NCBI RefSeq assembly: GCF_048771995.1 | Contig: NC_133024.1 | Span: 115,465,001 to 115,529,000, forward strand | Source: Taeniopygia guttata | Taxonomy: Eukaryota; Chordata; Aves; Passeriformes; Estrildidae | Direction of reading: 5' to 3' | DNA length: 64,000 bases | In this document: positions 44,316 to 54,971 of the stretch, one piece after another | Position numbering within the stretch: the first letter of the stretch is position 1 | How the letters are laid out: the number at the start of each line of letters is the position of its first letter | Notes under the pieces: model-generated | Told to the model about the DNA's origin: nothing | What the model saw: the letters and a program-made list of their open reading frames with translations, nothing else | Databases searched by the model: none | Translations under genes and position numbers: made by a program

Positions 44316-44635
44316 TGATTTTGGGTAGGTTTTACACCAGGGATGAGCCAGGGTAGATTAAAGTCTTCAATTTGTTTATCCTCCCCCCCAAACATATGAA
44401 TGCTCTCAATTTCCCTTGTCTAGGAGAGACATGCAGGTTTTGCAGTAAAATTCTGAGTAGTTTCTCCGTGCAAAGCCCCTGGCATGACCCCGGGGAGGAA
44501 AGCACAACTTCCAGAGGCAAATCCCACACAGCCCACGCAGCCCCCCATAACAAAGGCAGGGGGTCAGCCAGCCGTGCCCCCAAGCCCTCCACGCCCTCAG
44601 GACACACAGACACGGGCAGGCTTCACAGGATGAGC

Positions 44636-44641
44636 TTTATT
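44636..44641 (-). terminator. beta-A poly(A) signal
   Basis: AATAAA on the minus strand, 67 bases after the stop codon. Confidence 0.8.
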
Positions 44642-44707
44642 TGCTGTTAGAAGCGGTGGGCTCGGACGGCAGCGGGTGCGGGCGCTGCCGGGCGCTCCTG
44701 CGGCTCC

Positions 44708-46071
44708 TCAGTGGTACTTGCGGGCCAGGGCGTGGGCAACCACGCGCACCAGCTTCTGCCAGGCGGCCTGGCAGTCGGGAGTGAAGTCCTTGCCGAAGTG
44801 GGCGGCCAGGACGACGACCAGGATGTCACCCAGGAGCTGTGGGGACAGGAGCAGCCTCGGGTTAGCGATGTCCCGTCCAGCCCCACTCGTGCTGCACCCA
44901 GGGAAGCCTCCAGGACATCTACAGTCTTAGAAACCTCCCCCAGGTCCTTTCTAAGATGCACCTTAGACTTGGTCTCTGCTCGCTCTCTAAAGGTTCAGGT
45001 TCTGCTGCTATGTGGGAAGAGTAAGCAAAAATTCTCCAGAGATTTTTGGAGTAAGTTTTTCTTTGTCCCTTCTGGCTTTGTTTTGGAGTTTGTCTCCAGA
45101 AGAAGACCCAGCCGAGCTCGCAGCACAGCAGGAGCCGGTGCTTGGCCCCGCAGAGCACAAACAAGGAGCTCATGCTGACACAGGGGCACTTCTGCCAGCC
45201 CCAGCCCAGGGCCAAAGGGTGGGGTTAATTCCCCACTGAGACACTCAGCCAAAGTTGTCTCTCTGTAGATCCTCTTTTACTTTTAGCATTCCAGCTGCCA
45301 CCTCTGGCTCCTCACTCATCTCTCTCTTCTCCTCTGTGCCAAACTTTGCTCTTGCTCCTTCTCTTCCCCTTGGCTCCGGCCTCTTCCTGCTCAACAACTG
45401 CTCTCCGTTCCCTCAGTGGAACCACGTCCTCCCCTGCCCGCTGCCCACGGCCACTGTCACCTCTCAGCCCGTGCGGTGCCCCCTCCCCAGGCTGCACGGG
45501 TCCCTTCCCTCTCTGTCCCCTGCACCTCTGCCTCATGCCAACCCAGCCCCTCTTCCTCCCGCGCTGCCCGGGCTGGGCAAATCCCTCTCCCGGTGGGGAC
45601 CAGGCTCGGGGACACCCTGCACTGGGGAGGGCAGCTCAGGGCAGGACTCACCCTGAAGTTCTCGGGGTCCACGTGCAGCTTGTCACAGTGCAGCTCGGAC
45701 AGCTGGGAAAAGGTGTTCTTGATGCTGTCCAGGTTCTTGACGGCTTCCCCGAAGGAGGTGAGCACCTTCTTGCCATGGGCCTGCACCTTGGGGTTGCCCA
45801 GGACGGCGGTGGGGCTGGACAGGTTCCCGAAGGAGGCGAAGAACCTCTGGGTCCAGGGGTAGACGATCAGCAGCCTGGGGACAGACAGACAGACAGACAG
45901 ACAGACAGAGTCAGGTCAGCGTTCTGTGACTGGAGTGGTTCCCCGCAGGCGGCCGGGCGGGTTCTGGAGCTGCACCCACCTGGCCAGGGCCTCGCCGCCA
46001 CACTCGGCCACGTTGACCTTGCCCCAGAGGCCGGTGATGAGCTGCTTCTCCTCAGCTGTCCACTGCACCAT
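44708..46071 (-). CDS. HBBA: beta-A globin, adult beta chain
   Basis: Coding exons are 46071-45980, 45874-45652 and 44836-44708 (92+223+129 nt, 147 codons plus TGA), GT-AG introns of 105 and 815 bases. The product starts [19 protein letters not shown] and ends [11 protein letters not shown]. It is the third gene, followed by a GATA/CACCC/NF-E2 enhancer, exactly the place of adult beta-A in chicken. Heme ligands His63 and His92 and phosphate-site Lys82 and Arg143 are kept. Position 2 is Gln where chicken and rho have His. Gly25, Lys59 and Gln61 differ from the chicken chain (Ala, Met, Arg). The protein pairs with alpha chains in the main adult haemoglobin tetramer. Promoter elements are near-canonical: CATAAAAG, CCAAT, a CACCC-like box and an upstream GATA site. 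Confidence 0.95.
45876..45908. repeat. ACAG/TGTC tetranucleotide run in beta-A intron 1
   Basis: Consecutive ACAG units (CTGT on the coding strand) directly before the beta-A exon 2 acceptor, so the microsatellite forms the pyrimidine tract. Beta-H has a shorter, interrupted version at 49500-49526; rho has none. Confidence 0.75.
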
Positions 46072-46162
46072 GGTGTCGGCAGGAGGGCTGCGTGTCGGCA
46101 CGGAGGAACGCTGGGCTCTGCTCCCGAAGGATCGCACGCTGGGGAGCCGCTGCCCGGCCCCG

Positions 46163-46170
46163 CTTTTATG
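46163..46170 (-). promoter_or_regulatory. beta-A TATA box
   Basis: CATAAAAG on the minus strand, 92 bases before the ATG, giving a 5' UTR of about 60 bases. Confidence 0.85.
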
Positions 46171-46208
46171 GCCTGCGCGAGCCCCTCCTCTGGCCGGGAC
46201 ACCCCTCC

Positions 46209-46213
46209 ATTGG
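46209..46213 (-). promoter_or_regulatory. beta-A CCAAT box
   Basis: CCAAT on the minus strand, 39 bases upstream of the TATA box, the usual spacing for adult beta-globin promoters. Confidence 0.85.
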
Positions 46214-46254
46214 CTGCGCCCGGGGGCTCAGAGCCTCGGGAGGGGACCCTGCTG

Positions 46255-46264
46255 CAGGGTGGGG
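46255..46264 (-). promoter_or_regulatory. beta-A CACCC-like box
   Basis: GCCCCACCCT on the minus strand, about 42 bases upstream of the CCAAT box. In other vertebrates this box binds KLF1-type factors. Confidence 0.6.
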
Positions 46265-46349
46265 CCCGGGGCAAGGTGCCCAGCTCCGGCGTGGGCTCCG
46301 CTGGCCAGCTGCCCTCCCCGTCCTGATTTCCAGCCCTGCTGAGGTGCCC

Positions 46350-46357
46350 TTATCTCC
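46350..46357 (-). promoter_or_regulatory. GATA motif upstream of beta-A
   Basis: CTTATCTC on the plus strand (GAGATAAG on minus), about 180 bases upstream of the TATA box. Confidence 0.5.
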
Positions 46358-46749
46358 AGGCGAGGTCCCGCACGGCTCCGTGCTCCCGGGGAAGGTGCCA
46401 GGCCTGCTGCCCTTGGCTGGTGCCAGCCCCTGAGGCAGGAGAGGCAGCCTCGGGGCTCCCGGCATCTCCCTCTGAATGAACCAGCTTCTCCTCCTCCTCT
46501 CCCTGCAGGACCTGGCATCAGGCTTTGGAGTCCCCCTTTGCTTCCCATCGGCTCTTTAGGAGTTGGATTAACTTCAGGATGACACGGCTAAAACCACGGC
46601 AAGGCCTCGCAGCCAAGAGGGAGCTCCCGTCTCAAAGAACCTCTTGGCAAAGCTCAGGCAGGGCTGAAAAGGAGACGTTGTAACCCAGGGAAACCAGCTC
46701 CCTGTTGGCTCACAGGGCATGAGGAGAGGTGGGGATGCTGGAATTACTG

Positions 46750-46938
46750 GGATCCCACAGAATTCCCAAATCCCTGGGGCTGGAAAAGCCCTCCCAGCCC
46801 AGGAAGTCCCAGCTGGGCCCATGCCCACCTTGTCCCCAGCCCAGAGCACTCAGTGCCACCTCCAGGGGACACCTGCAGGGATGGGCACTCCAAAGCTCCC
46901 TGGGCAGCCCCTGCCAGGGCCTGAGCCCCCTTTCCATG
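46750..46938 (-). mobile_element. CR1 LINE, B-type
   Basis: From ATCCCACAGAATTCCCAAAT to GAGCCCCCTTTCCATG, in the beta-H to beta-A interval. Confidence 0.87.
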
Positions 46939-46959
46939 AAGAAAAAACATCTGCACAGA

Positions 46960-47490
46960 TGTGCAGCCTGACAGGGGCTCAGCAGCTGGTGTTGCTATCG
47001 CGCTGCCGCGGTAGTGTGGAGGAAGGGATTTAGAAAGGCCTTGGGAATTGGAAACTGAGGAAAAGATACATTTAGGTATGAGGAAAAGATACATTTATGT
47101 ATGCCCCATTGTTTCGGGAAAGTTTCACTTCAGCACCTTTCTGTAAACCCCCTTCTCCTCACCCCTGAGCAGTTCCCATTGGACCTGACCCATGGGGAGG
47201 TTCTGATGGGCCCATGCTGGACACTGTCTCTATTGTTTAGACCTTATCTCTTAATTTTGCTGTATAAAACTGTATCTGGGCAGTAGCCCAGGGTCTTTTG
47301 TCCCTGCAACTGTTCAGGCAATACAATCTCTCTGGACAGCACACAACTGACCTCTCTTCGTCTCTTTATCTCGACTCCTTGCAGCGATCGAGGCGCCGCA
47401 GCCGCTCAGGCCGTGCTAACCCAGCCGCTGCCTGGTGACCCAGTGCAGCGGGACCGCGGCAAACCCCGGTCCCCTGAGGGGACAGCTAGC
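46960..47490 (+). mobile_element. LTR remnant of a second endogenous retrovirus family
   Basis: Contains a TATAAAA promoter block (near 47263), an AATACAATC region and a stretch that looks like the end of an LTR and start of a leader. Bounds are approximate. Only this end is present, with no coding parts. It lies in the beta-H to beta-A interval, 0.8 kb upstream of the beta-A promoter, and is a fossil. Confidence 0.55.
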
Positions 47491-47825
47491 CAGAGGGGTC
47501 CCAGGGGGCCGGGGAGGGACGGGGACAGCCGCAAGTGACCCCCAAAAGCCGCAAGCTGGAGGATCAGTGGTGTCCTGAGAAGGGGGAGAGGCAGCTGGGT
47601 CTCCTGGGGCTGTCCTTCTGCCCCTGTGCCGTGCTGAAGGTGGGAGTGGGGTGCAGGGGACTGGGACGGAGCTCATGGGGCACGGGGATGCCCTGCTGGG
47701 GTCTGGATTACCTTGGAGCAAAGCATTTGTGTTTGTTTTGCTCACTGCAGGAGGGGCTCGGCCAAGGAGCCTGGCCAGGCTGGGGTGGCACTGTTCCCTC
47801 TGCAAGCAGCACTGGGGTGTTTGAT

Positions 47826-47958
47826 GGATCACAGAACCCCAGACTGGTCTGGGCTGCAAGGGACCTGAAATCTCATCCAGTCCCATCCCCTGCCACGGGC
47901 ACAGACACCTTCCGCTGTTCCAGATTTTTTCCAAGTCCCATCCAACTGAGTCTTGAGG
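47826..47958 (-). mobile_element. CR1 LINE 3' end, classical form
   Basis: ATCACAGAACCCCAGACTGG and GACACCTTCCGCTGTTCCAG, inverted. Confidence 0.8.
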
Positions 47959-48392
47959 GCTGTGTCTGTTACAGTCTACCTTTGCTAATCTAAGAATGAT
48001 AATGGCTTTAAATAAAACCACAAGCCAACAAAGCCCCACATGCAGGAAAGACACAAGCCATAGCCCCAATCTCCCTGTCACTTCTCTCAGTGCACATTTT
48101 TGCACAGTTCTTCTCCACTCACTCTGTGAAAGTCTTCAAACATTAAACCAAGCAATGTCACCTGATGTCTCCAAAAACTGCCAGGGTGTTCCTGTTTGTT
48201 TTTTGTGGTGTTTATTTGGGTTTAGTCCTGAACACTGCCCTGGGATCTCCATCTTGGACAAGTTTCACTTGCATGAAGGAGATCGTGGCTCATTTTATCC
48301 CACGTTTATCAGCATTTGCTCCCCCAGCCCCCTGTCCCTCCCCTCCCGTTCCCACAAAGAACCAGACATGTCCTGGTGGCTGGAGCAGCTGG

Positions 48393-48398
48393 TTTATT
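48393..48398 (-). terminator. beta-H poly(A) signal
   Basis: AATAAA on the minus strand, about 74 bases after the stop codon. Confidence 0.75.
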
Positions 48399-48471
48399 GT
48401 GTGACTGGAGCCCAGCAGGACCCGAGGAGATTCCCCAGCAGTGTCTCCAGGCAGGCAGGCTCCCAGGGGGC

Positions 48472-49685
48472 TCAGTGGTACTCGTGGGCCAGCGCGTGGG
48501 CCACCACACGGACCAGCTTCTGCCAGGCAGCCTGGCAGGCGGGAGTGAATTCCTTGCCGAAGTGGGAGGCCAGGACGACGACCAGGACGTCACCCAGGAG
48601 CTGGCAGGGAGAAGCAGAAGCTGTCAGCTGGTGCTGCCCCTGCAGCCCGCCCAGCCTTCCCCACTGTCCCCTCTGGGAGTTCAGAGCACAGCAAGGAGCA
48701 GATCTGTGCTGGCCCCAGGCACCGGGCTCCCGGCACAGCTCAGGGTCTGGCACGCCCCGGGACCCCTGGGTGTGCTGGATCCCCCCCAGCACCTTCCTGT
48801 GCCTGCTCTGCACTGTCCTCCCTCGGCCTCTACTGACTTTGCCCCTTCCCTTCCCTTCCCATCCCTCCCGCCCTGCCTGCCCCTGGGCCCAGAGCCCTCC
48901 TGCCACAGTGGCTGTGCTTTTTTCCCTTCTGGTTTCAGCACTCCCTCACAGCCCAGCTCAGCCCTTCCCTCCAAAGCCCGGGTCAGCTCTTCCCTTCTGG
49001 CTGCTCCAGGGTGTTTCTGCTGACCAGGACACATGGTCTGTGCATTTCTGCCCGCTCACCTCGCCTGCCTGGCTGCCTCCCCTCACAGATCCCAGCCCCA
49101 TAACTCCTCTCTGTTCCCCCAAACGTGACTGTCCTTTCCCTCCACGGGCTCTCAGGCAGCCCCAGGGTTTCTCTCGAGGTCTCAGTGACTGGCAGACCCC
49201 TCTGAGACCCCTGAAGCCCCTCCAGAGCCCAGCCCCTCTGCCCGGCCCAGGCTGGAGCTGAGCGTGGCTCACCCTGAAGTTCTCGGGGTCCACGTGCAGC
49301 TTTTCGCAGTGGAGTTTGCTCAGCTGAGCAAAGCATTTCTTGACGCTGTCCATGTTCCTGACGGCTTCCCCGAAGGAGGTGAGCACCTTCTTGCCATGGG
49401 CACGGACCATGGGGTTGCCCAGGACGGCGGTGGGGCTGGACATGTTCCCGAAGGAGACGAAGAACCTCTGGGTCCAGGGGTAGACGACCAGCAGCCTGGG
49501 GACAGACAGACAGACGGACAGACAGAGTCAGGTCAGCGCTCCCGTGGCTGGAGTGGTTCCCCGCAGGTGCCCCCGGGCTGGGGCTGCACCCACCTGGCCA
49601 GGGCCTCGGCGCCGCACTCGTCCACGTTGACCCTGCCCCAGAGGGTGGTGACGAGCTGCTTCTCCTCGGCTGTCCAGTTCACCAT
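48472..49685 (-). CDS. beta-H-type globin (hatching beta chain position)
   Basis: Coding exons are 49685-49594, 49495-49273 and 48600-48472 (92+223+129 nt, 147 codons plus TGA), GT-AG introns of 98 and 672 bases. The product starts [17 protein letters not shown] and ends [11 protein letters not shown]. It is the second gene of the cluster, where chicken has beta-H. Heme ligands His63 and His92 are kept. It differs from its neighbours at sites that bind organic phosphate in bird haemoglobin: Asn2 replaces His2, and the C-terminal Arg143-Lys144 pair reads His143-Glu144. It also has Cys84 and Lys83. Intron 1 resembles that of beta-A, including a TGTC repeat in the pyrimidine tract before the acceptor. 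Frame and splice sites are intact, so it is probably functional. Confidence 0.92.
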
Positions 49686-49757
49686 GGTGCTGGCAGAGGT
49701 GTTCCCAAGCTTCCCTGAATGGTGCAGAGGATGTGGCTCCTGAGGCTGCCCCAGGGA

Positions 49758-49765
49758 TTTATATA
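49758..49765 (-). promoter_or_regulatory. beta-H TATA box
   Basis: TATATAAA on the minus strand, 73 bases before the ATG. I see no clear CCAAT within about 60 bases upstream. An AGATAG motif lies near 49835. Confidence 0.8.
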
Positions 49766-50019
49766 CACGCCTCGGCCTAATCTCAGTCCACGTTCACTGC
49801 CTGGGGCTGGGGAGGGAGCAGGGCTGCGCGAGGGGAGATAGTGGGTTTGGAAGCTGTCCAAGGGGGAGAGAGGCCCTTTCCCCCCTCTGTCTGTGCAGGG
49901 ACAAGCATCACCTCAGCTCCGAGCACAGGTGGAGCTGCCGGCCCGCTGCGGGCTCCAGGGCTGTGTCCCTGCTGGGGAACATCCCCTCCTGCCAAGAGAA
50001 TCCTTCACGGTGCTTTGCA

Positions 50020-50212
50020 TGGAATCATGGAATCCCAGTCTGGGTCGGGAGGCACCTTAAAGCCCATCCAGTGCCACCCCTGCCATGGGCAGGGACACAT
50101 TCCAGTGTCCCAGGCTGCTCCAGCCTGGCCCTGGGCACTGCCAGGGCAGCCACAGCCTCTCTGGGCACCCAGAGCCTCTCCAGCAGCTGCCTCAGTGCCC
50201 CAGGGAGCTCAC
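50020..50212 (-). mobile_element. CR1 LINE 3' end, A-like
   Basis: ATGGAATCATGGAATCCCAG to GGCAGCCACAGCCTCTCTGG, inverted, upstream of beta-H. Confidence 0.85.
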
Positions 50213-50945
50213 CAGCTGACATAAGCTAAAAACATCGGCTTAAACTCCCAGAGAAACAATTCCAAGGGCTTCTAAATTTGAAGATTATTGAGCCATGGAT
50301 AAATCTGAAGGCAGTCTGCTGTGCTGGGCTGGCCCAAAGGCTGTTTGCAGCAGGGCCACTGGTCCACAGCACCGTCAGTGACACGAGGTCCCAGTGAGGC
50401 AGACACAGCCCCCAAAGTGCCTGTGGGGATGGCAGGGTGAGCCTGGCCAGGCCTGCAGCAGCTCTGAGCAGTCCTGGACCCTGTGAGAGCTGGCAAGAAC
50501 CAAAGGCAAGCACAGCCCAGACAGTCCCAGCCTTGGGCTCACCCTGGTGCTCCATTCGATTTTATAAGAAAGAGTTGATTCTCAGCATGCTTGAAAATGC
50601 CCTGCTGTCTGCCTTGGGGGCAGCAGCCTGGCTGGGAGATTCAGGGGCTCGGGGAGTGCCTGCTCAGGGAGCTCTCTGGGACACAGGCTGGCAGGGGAAA
50701 TGTTCATCTCCATGTGCTGAGCAGGGACAATTCCTCCAGCTCTCTTTGTGTTTGCAGAGTCAAAGGGAGATCTCCTTTCCCCAGGGCAAGCCCAGCAACA
50801 CCTGACAGCTTATTCCCAGCTGGTTCCCAGAAGAAAACCAGCTCTGCTCTCAGCCTGGGATGGATTTCACTATGCTCAGGACCCTTCCCTCCAGCATCCT
50901 TCCAGGGCTGTTCCCTTTGGTGTGGGTGGAAAATCTCTGAACTCC

Positions 50946-51056
50946 TGGAATCACAGGGTCATGGAATGGTTAAATTTGGAAGGGATCTTCAGAACATCTC
51001 ATTCCATCTCCCCTGCCATAAGCAGGGAACCTTCTACTGGACCAGGTCTTGGCCAC
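50946..51056 (-). mobile_element. CR1 LINE 3' tail, classical form
   Basis: AATCACAGGGTCATGGAATG and CCTTCTACTGGACCAGGTC, inverted. Confidence 0.8.
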
Positions 51057-51338
51057 ACACTTGCCCCCTTCCATGGACAAGAACTTTGTCTCTTTTAGAA
51101 ACAAAGCATCCCAGCGAGGGCCAAAGGCAGCTCCAGGGAGGGCCCTCCTGGCCCAAGCAGAGCTCCTTGGTCCCTGATTGCAGCAGTGTCCCCGCCAAGC
51201 TTTACAGAGCCCTTATCAGCAGCAGTGGCATCTGTGCCCAGCTCTGCTCTGGAGCCAGGCCAGCCTCCACGCTCCTCCGGAGAGCGCAGGGCCTTGTGTC
51301 TTAAGCCAGCAGGTCCTGAGGTTATCTTTGCTCCTATT

Positions 51339-51488
51339 TTAAAATCCCAGAAGGTTTGCTTTGGGAGGGACCTCACAGCCCACCCAGTGCCACCCCTGCC
51401 ACGGCAGGGACACCTTCCACTGTCCCAGGCTGCTCCAGCCCCAGTGTCCAGCCTGGCCTTGGGCACTGCCAGGGATCCAGGGGCATCT
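51339..51488 (-). mobile_element. CR1 LINE 3' end, A-type
   Basis: AATCCCAGAAGGTTTGCTTT to GCACTGCCAGGGATCCAGGG, inverted. Confidence 0.85.
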
Positions 51489-52335
51489 CCTGTACTCTCC
51501 TGACCTGTTTTTGGGCCAGGTGGACTTGCGGTAGCTGTGACGTTGCTCTGTCACCCCAGAGAGGGACAGCTGTCTGGGGTGCTGCAGGCTGCACCCCCCA
51601 TCCAGCCCTGCATGCTGGAAAGTTCCACGGCTCTGGGCTGGAGCAGGACGTGGAGAATGCTCTCACCTCCTGCAATCCTGCCAAAATGCCCCTTTGCTGA
51701 AAGGGTGAAAGGAGGAGCTGTGCTGCAGGGAAGCTGGATTCAGATTTTGGGCTTTTTCCCCTAATTCTTTTCCCCCAGCCCCTCGGTGCTGCTGGCAGGG
51801 CTGGGCCTTTGCCTGCCTGGCCGTGCAGGATAGAGGGCTGAAGTGCACATCCCTGCTCTGTCAGGAGAAAGGCATTTGTTCCTAAATTATGCAAAACAAG
51901 GGTTTCATCATTGTGAGACACTAACATGCCTCTCCTTGTTGCTTTTTAGGCTGGTCCTGAAAAAACATTGCTGAAACTGTGATGCTTACACAGAATCTTT
52001 CAACTCCAGTGAAAAGATGTGCTTCCATTAAACCAAAATGAGTAAAAAAGGGCTCTAAACCATCCTGTGTGAGAACTGCCCTCATCCCCTGCTCTAGGGA
52101 TCTTAGACACTTCAGATATCAAACTCTGACCAAGATGCACCAGTTTTCATCACTTATGCAGAAAATGCTTTTGATCAACTTAATACCTCAGTAGCAAACT
52201 ATGGAGGGGTAAATGTCTGCCTGATCAGTGAATCTCTGTGAATTTATATCCTTGCAAACATCCCAGCAGGAGAGGCGCAGGGCCCACAGGCAGCCACAGA
52301 GACACAGAACACAAAGAATCCCAGAAAAGGTGGGT
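51489..52335. other. rho to beta-H spacer
   Basis: No repeat or gene recognised; the part after 51950 is AT-rich. Confidence 0.55.
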
Positions 52336-52341
52336 TTTATT
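52336..52341 (-). terminator. rho poly(A) signal
   Basis: AATAAA on the minus strand, 33 bases after the rho stop codon. Confidence 0.75.
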
Positions 52342-52373
52342 GCCCGTTACAGACACAGGTGCCTCCCGAGGCC

Positions 52374-53505
52374 TCAGTGGTACTTGCGGGCCAGGGCGTG
52401 GGCCACCACCCCGACCAGCTTCTGCCACGTGGCCTGGCAGGCAGGGGTGAAGTCCTTGGTGAAGTGGGCGGCCAGGACGATGACCAGGATGTCACCCAGG
52501 AGCTGCAGAGGGGAAGGCAAGAGGGAAATCAGATCAGCAGACTGCTGGGCACCCCCTCGCCCTGCACAGCACCCAGGAGCAGGGACCCCAGCTCCCCAGT
52601 GGCCCAGGGAAGGTCTGCCAGCTGCAAGACAAGAGCCCTGTGCTGGCCGTGGGCACGAGTGCCCACCTTCCCCATCTCTGCTCCCTCTCACATTTTCCAG
52701 CCATTAGACATTTTTCTGCCTCTCCTTTTTCTGCTGTGAAACCCCACACCTACTTCAGCTGAGGGCCAGTGCGAGGTTCACCTTCTACATCCCCAAAGCC
52801 AGGCTAAACAGAGGCTGAAGCAGAGGCCGACATCTGCTCCTTTTCTCCAGCCATGCCTGCACAAGCCCCCAGACTTTTAGAGAATCTCCCTGTGTTTGTG
52901 CCCAAATTTGTCCTCGCAGCCCAGAGCCCAATATTACCCTGCACTACTGAATTCCCAGCCTCGCCCAGGACCCAGTTCCCACTCCAGTCAGCCATGCCCT
53001 GTTTGGTAGCTAAAATACAAGTTACTGATGCCTGTTGGAAACCCCCCAGGCACTGAGATGCTCTGAGGAAGGAGGGCCAGAGCATAAAGCTCCAAGCACA
53101 GCTCACCCTGAAGTTCTCGGGGTCCACGTGCAGCTTGTCGCAGTGCAGCTCCGACAGCTTGGAGTAGGTGCCCTTGAGGTTGTCCAGGTTCTTGATGGCT
53201 TCCCCGAAGGAGGTGAGCACCTTCTTGCCGTGGGCACGCACCTTGGGGTTGCCGACGATGGCCGTGGGGCTGGACAGGTTCCCGAAGTCCGAGAAGAACC
53301 TCTGGGTCCAGGGGTAGACGATCAGCAGCCTGGGGAGAGACAGAGGCAGCGAGAGCTCCCTGAGCGCCGCGCTCTGCCCGCAGGTGCCCGGGCAGGGCTG
53401 GGGCTGCACCCACCTGGCCAGGGCCTCGGCGCCGCATTCCTCCACGCTGACCCTGCCCCAGACGCTGGCGATGAGCTGCTTCTCCTCGGCTGACCAGTGC
53501 ACCAT
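52374..53505 (-). CDS. HBBR: rho-globin, embryonic beta-type haemoglobin chain
   Basis: Coding exons are 53505-53414, 53329-53107 and 52502-52374 (92+223+129 nt, 147 codons plus TGA). Introns are GT-AG, 84 and 604 bases. The product starts [17 protein letters not shown] and ends ALARKYH. Heme-contact His63 and His92 (mature numbering) are present, as are the phosphate-site residues His2, Lys82 and Arg143. It is the most 5' gene of the cluster, the place of rho in chicken, where rho is expressed in primitive red cells and pairs with embryonic alpha-type chains. The WSAEEKQLI start and [12 protein letters not shown] agree with rho. Promoter motifs lie just upstream (GATAAAA at 53569-53575, CCAAT at 53605-53609) and a poly(A) signal at 52336-52341. 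Its 5' half is nearly identical to the epsilon-position pseudogene, so rho versus epsilon ancestry of that half cannot be settled from sequence alone. Confidence 0.94.
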
Positions 53506-53568
53506 GGTGGCGGCTCTGCTGGGCTGCAGGAGGGCACGGGGCTGAGCTGAGCCCGAGCCTGGCCCGGG

Positions 53569-53575
53569 TTTTATC
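53569..53575 (-). promoter_or_regulatory. rho TATA-like box (GATAAAA)
   Basis: GATAAAA on the minus strand, 64 bases before the rho ATG. The chicken beta-globin promoter is known to use a GATA-type TATA box that can bind both TBP and GATA-1; this site has that form. Confidence 0.8.
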
Positions 53576-53604
53576 CCCTGGGCCAGCCCTGCCCAGCGGG
53601 GGCC

Positions 53605-53609
53605 ATTGG
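53605..53609 (-). promoter_or_regulatory. rho CCAAT box
   Basis: CCAAT on the minus strand about 30 bases upstream of the TATA-like box, inside GCCAATGGC. It is not found at the matching place of the epsilon-position pseudogene. Confidence 0.75.
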
Positions 53610-53730
53610 CTGGGACGGGCACGGGTCCTCCCGGGGGTCCCCATGCTGTGGTCACTCTGCAGTGAGGTGTGGTCATCAAGAAAAGCCCTGTGAGCCCCTT
53701 AACAGGCCAGGACAGGACACAGGACCCTCT

Positions 53731-53737
53731 TATCTCT
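53731..53737 (-). promoter_or_regulatory. GATA motif upstream of rho
   Basis: CTTATCTC on the plus strand (GAGATAAG on minus) about 230 bases upstream of the rho start; a strong WGATAR match in a usual place for an erythroid promoter. Confidence 0.5.
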
Positions 53738-53826
53738 CCCTCCTTCAGCCCTGGCTGCCTGCTCACCACAGGCATAGACATTGCACCCCTCCCTGAACAG
53801 GCACAGACCCCTCAGAGAGGTGCTTT

Positions 53827-53965
53827 AGAATCACAGAACTGCCTGGGTTGGAAAGGACTTTAAAGCTCATCTTGTTCCACCTCCTGCCATGGCAAGGACA
53901 CCTTCCACTCTCCCAGGCTGCTGCAAGTCCTGTCCAGCCTGGCCTTGGGCACTTGCAGGGACGGT
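53827..53965 (-). mobile_element. CR1 LINE 3' end, classical form
   Basis: AGAATCACAGAACTGCCTGG to GGCCTTGGGCACTTGCAGGG, inverted, 0.3 kb upstream of rho. Confidence 0.82.
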
Positions 53966-54339
53966 GTTGGTGAAGCAGAGGTCACCTCCTCAGCTCCAGG
54001 TTTCCAGGAACACCTGGGTGGGATGCCAGGGTGGGCTGCAGCTGTGGACAGGCTCCTCTGCTCTGCTCTGTCCAGTGTGAGCCCTTCAGGGCTCTCTCCC
54101 TGCTGGAATGCAAGGCCTTGCACAAGGACAGCAGGACCCTGCCCTGTCACAGCCCCATCAGCAGCACCCATTCCCACCAGGTCGAGGTCTGGCTACGGGC
54201 TTTTGTCTGACTCTGGCTGACACCTGCACAGGTGTTTGCCTGGTTTCCAGGCCCCCAGTGCAGCTGTGCCCCTGTGCTCACACAGGCAAAGCCAGGATGC
54301 TGGAGGTGTCAGGCATCCAGACACAGCCACGGACATGGA

Positions 54340-54462
54340 ATTGTTCCAGGCCAGGTGGGATGGGGCTTGGAGCTCCCTGCTCTGGCAGAATGTGTCCCTG
54401 CCTGGTGCAGGGAGCTGGAATTCCATTATCCAGCCCAAACCATTCCCAGACTCTTCACATCT
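54340..54462 (+). mobile_element. CR1 LINE 3' end, diverged
   Basis: TTGTTCCAGGCCAGGTGGGA to CCCAAACCATTCCCAGACTC. Confidence 0.72.
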
Positions 54463-54547
54463 GTGGCTTTGGGTCTGACTGGGCAGTTTAACAATTCTCA
54501 TCCAGACCGCTGAAATCTTCCAGTTACAGACTGATACCGGTCCATTG

Positions 54548-54856
54548 ATCTGGGAAGGCTGGAGAGGGACTTCTAACATGGGGAGGGTAGAAATAGGACA
54601 AGGGGAAATGGCTCCCACTGCCAGAGGGCAGGGCTGGATGGGAGATTGGGAATTGGGAATTGCTCCCTGGCAGGGTGGGCAGGGCTGGGATGGAATTCCC
54701 AGATTCCCCTGGATCCCTGGCAGTGCCCAAGGCCAGGTTGGACACTGGGGCTGGAGCAGCCTGGGGCAGTGGGAGGTGTCCCTGCCATGGCAGGGGTGGC
54801 ACTGAGGAGGTTTAAGGTCCCTCCCAACTGCAGCACTGTGGCATTGTGTGATCTCA
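54548..54856 (+). mobile_element. CR1 LINE, A-type
   Basis: Has the GGGAATTGGGAATTGCTCCC block and ends TTTAAGGTCCCTCCCAACTG. Confidence 0.87.
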
Positions 54857-54971
54857 TGCAGACACGGTGGCACGGGCCCGTCACTGTGACCCCTTGGGCA
54901 TTCACAGCTGCAGTCCCGCTGTAGCTCCTCAGCCCAGGGCTCTGGGGGCATTATTGATTTGTTCCATGGCT

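Noticed and set aside
53035-53493. Plus-strand frames opposite globin exons (also 45346-46326 and 49264-49743)
   Set aside because: Antisense shadows crossing exon and intron; the minus-strand globin structure explains the sequence.
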